Shown piece after piece: positions 4,802-5,158 of a stretch of DNA of 5,158 nt (positions within the stretch are counted from its first letter, which is position 1; each line of letters opens with the position of its first letter). Under the pieces are notes generated by a model, which was not told where the DNA came from, ran no database searches, and saw nothing but the letters and a program-made list of their open reading frames with translations. Position numbers and translations under genes: made by a program. The stretch comes from Candidatus Bathyarchaeota archaeon (GTDB taxonomy: Archaea; Thermoproteota; Bathyarchaeia; Bathyarchaeales; Bathycorpusculaceae): positions 1-5,158 of the forward strand of contig JAENXI010000047.1 of assembly GCA_016649625.1 (NCBI GenBank), written 5' to 3'.

Positions 4802-5158
4802 TTGAATTTGAAACTTCGAAGAGCTTCAAGAATTGCAATAAATGCACTTACTCCGAATAGACCACACCACGCTCAATGGTTGATTACTAGAAAATGTAAC
4901 TACAGATGCAGAGGATGCAATGTATGGAAAGAACAGGACCCAAAAGAGCTTTCAACTCAAGAAATAAAAAGAGGATTAACTATTCTCAAAAAAATGGGTA
5001 TTGTGGATATTGTTTTATCCGGAGGAAACCCTCTTTTAAGGGATGATGCAAAAGAAATAATTGAATATTCATCAGAGCGATTCATAACAACAGTTTATGA
5101 TAATGGAAGTATGGCTGTAAAAAAAATTGAAGCTCTGCGTAATGTGGATTTTGTAGCG
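4802..5158 (+). CDS. Radical SAM enzyme, N-terminal part (3' truncated by window edge)
   Basis: The frame is open for 119 codons to the window end. The cluster motif C32NYRC36RGC39 is the CxxxCxxC that binds the [4Fe-4S] cluster used to cleave S-adenosylmethionine. It is preceded by HHAQWLITRK, forming the first beta strand. LSGGNPLLR (72-80) is the SAM-binding GGE-type motif with Asn in place of the usual Glu. The basic, aliphatic N-terminus (KLRRASRIAINAL) precedes the barrel. The substrate cannot be told from the N-terminal third; elsewhere related folds modify lipids, peptides or cofactors. No in-frame ATG lies upstream before the stop at 4721-4723, so a TTG start is likely. TTG 4802 has GGTG at good spacing, while TTG 4808 would give the tidier MKLRRA. 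An ATG at 4788 is out of frame and stops after five codons. The gene is divergent from glycosyltransferase B across 243 bp. Confidence 0.9.
   Translation, partial: MNLKLRRASRIAINALTPNRPHHAQWLITRKCNYRCRGCNVWKEQDPKELSTQEIKRGLTILKKMGIVDIVLSGGNPLLRDDAKEIIEYSSERFITTVYDNGSMAVKKIEALRNVDFVA

Noticed and set aside
1..5158. CRISPR array, insertion sequence ends or a defence system
   Set aside because: No regularly spaced repeats, transposase or terminal inverted repeats, and no nuclease or toxin-antitoxin proteins are visible; the only mobile trace is the integrase relic.

Overview
The window looks like AT-rich archaeal chromosome. Supporting signs are TATA-box promoters about 25 nt from likely transcript starts, GAGGT Shine-Dalgarno sites before several genes, GUG and UUG starts, a tRNA-Glu with a genome-encoded CCA, and gene families (archaeal-type integrase, a HypE paralog, an archaeal-looking radical SAM enzyme) common in TACK-group and related archaea. 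A bathyarchaeal type of genome is my best guess, but it is only an inference from protein style.

Layout. Bases 1-518 are an accessory scar. They hold the 3' end of an unrecognised gene (3-176) and a decayed 3' fragment of a tyrosine recombinase (about 223-507) that stops 11 nt before tRNA-Glu(CUC) (519-596). A 12-bp copy of the tRNA's D-arm region overlaps the integrase stop. Together these look like the remains of an element that integrated at the tRNA. Next comes a divergent pair: an E1-like ThiF/MoeB/HesA adenylyltransferase on the minus strand (626-1678) and a HypE/PurM-like AIR-synthase-family protein on the plus strand (1934-2941). They share a 255-bp intergenic region with a 19-bp near-palindrome. 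The HypE-like gene converges on two tandem paralogous family-2 glycosyltransferases on the minus strand (2936-3685 and 3821-4558), with stop codons overlapping by 6 bp. After a 243-bp AT-rich spacer, a radical SAM gene starts on the plus strand (about 4802) and runs off the window.

How the parts may work together. The E1-like enzyme should adenylate the C-terminus of a ubiquitin-like or sulfur-carrier protein. The HypE-like protein should bind ATP and act on a small molecule or a carboxamide-type group, but it lacks the C-terminal cysteine used by true HypE. Their divergent layout and shared palindrome allow joint control; a common pathway is unproven. The two glycosyltransferases are probably a duplicated pair for surface glycan or glycolipid assembly at the membrane. 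The radical SAM gene has its own TATA box. No rRNA, CRISPR array or complete mobile element is visible, and no gene-free stretch exceeds 300 bases.
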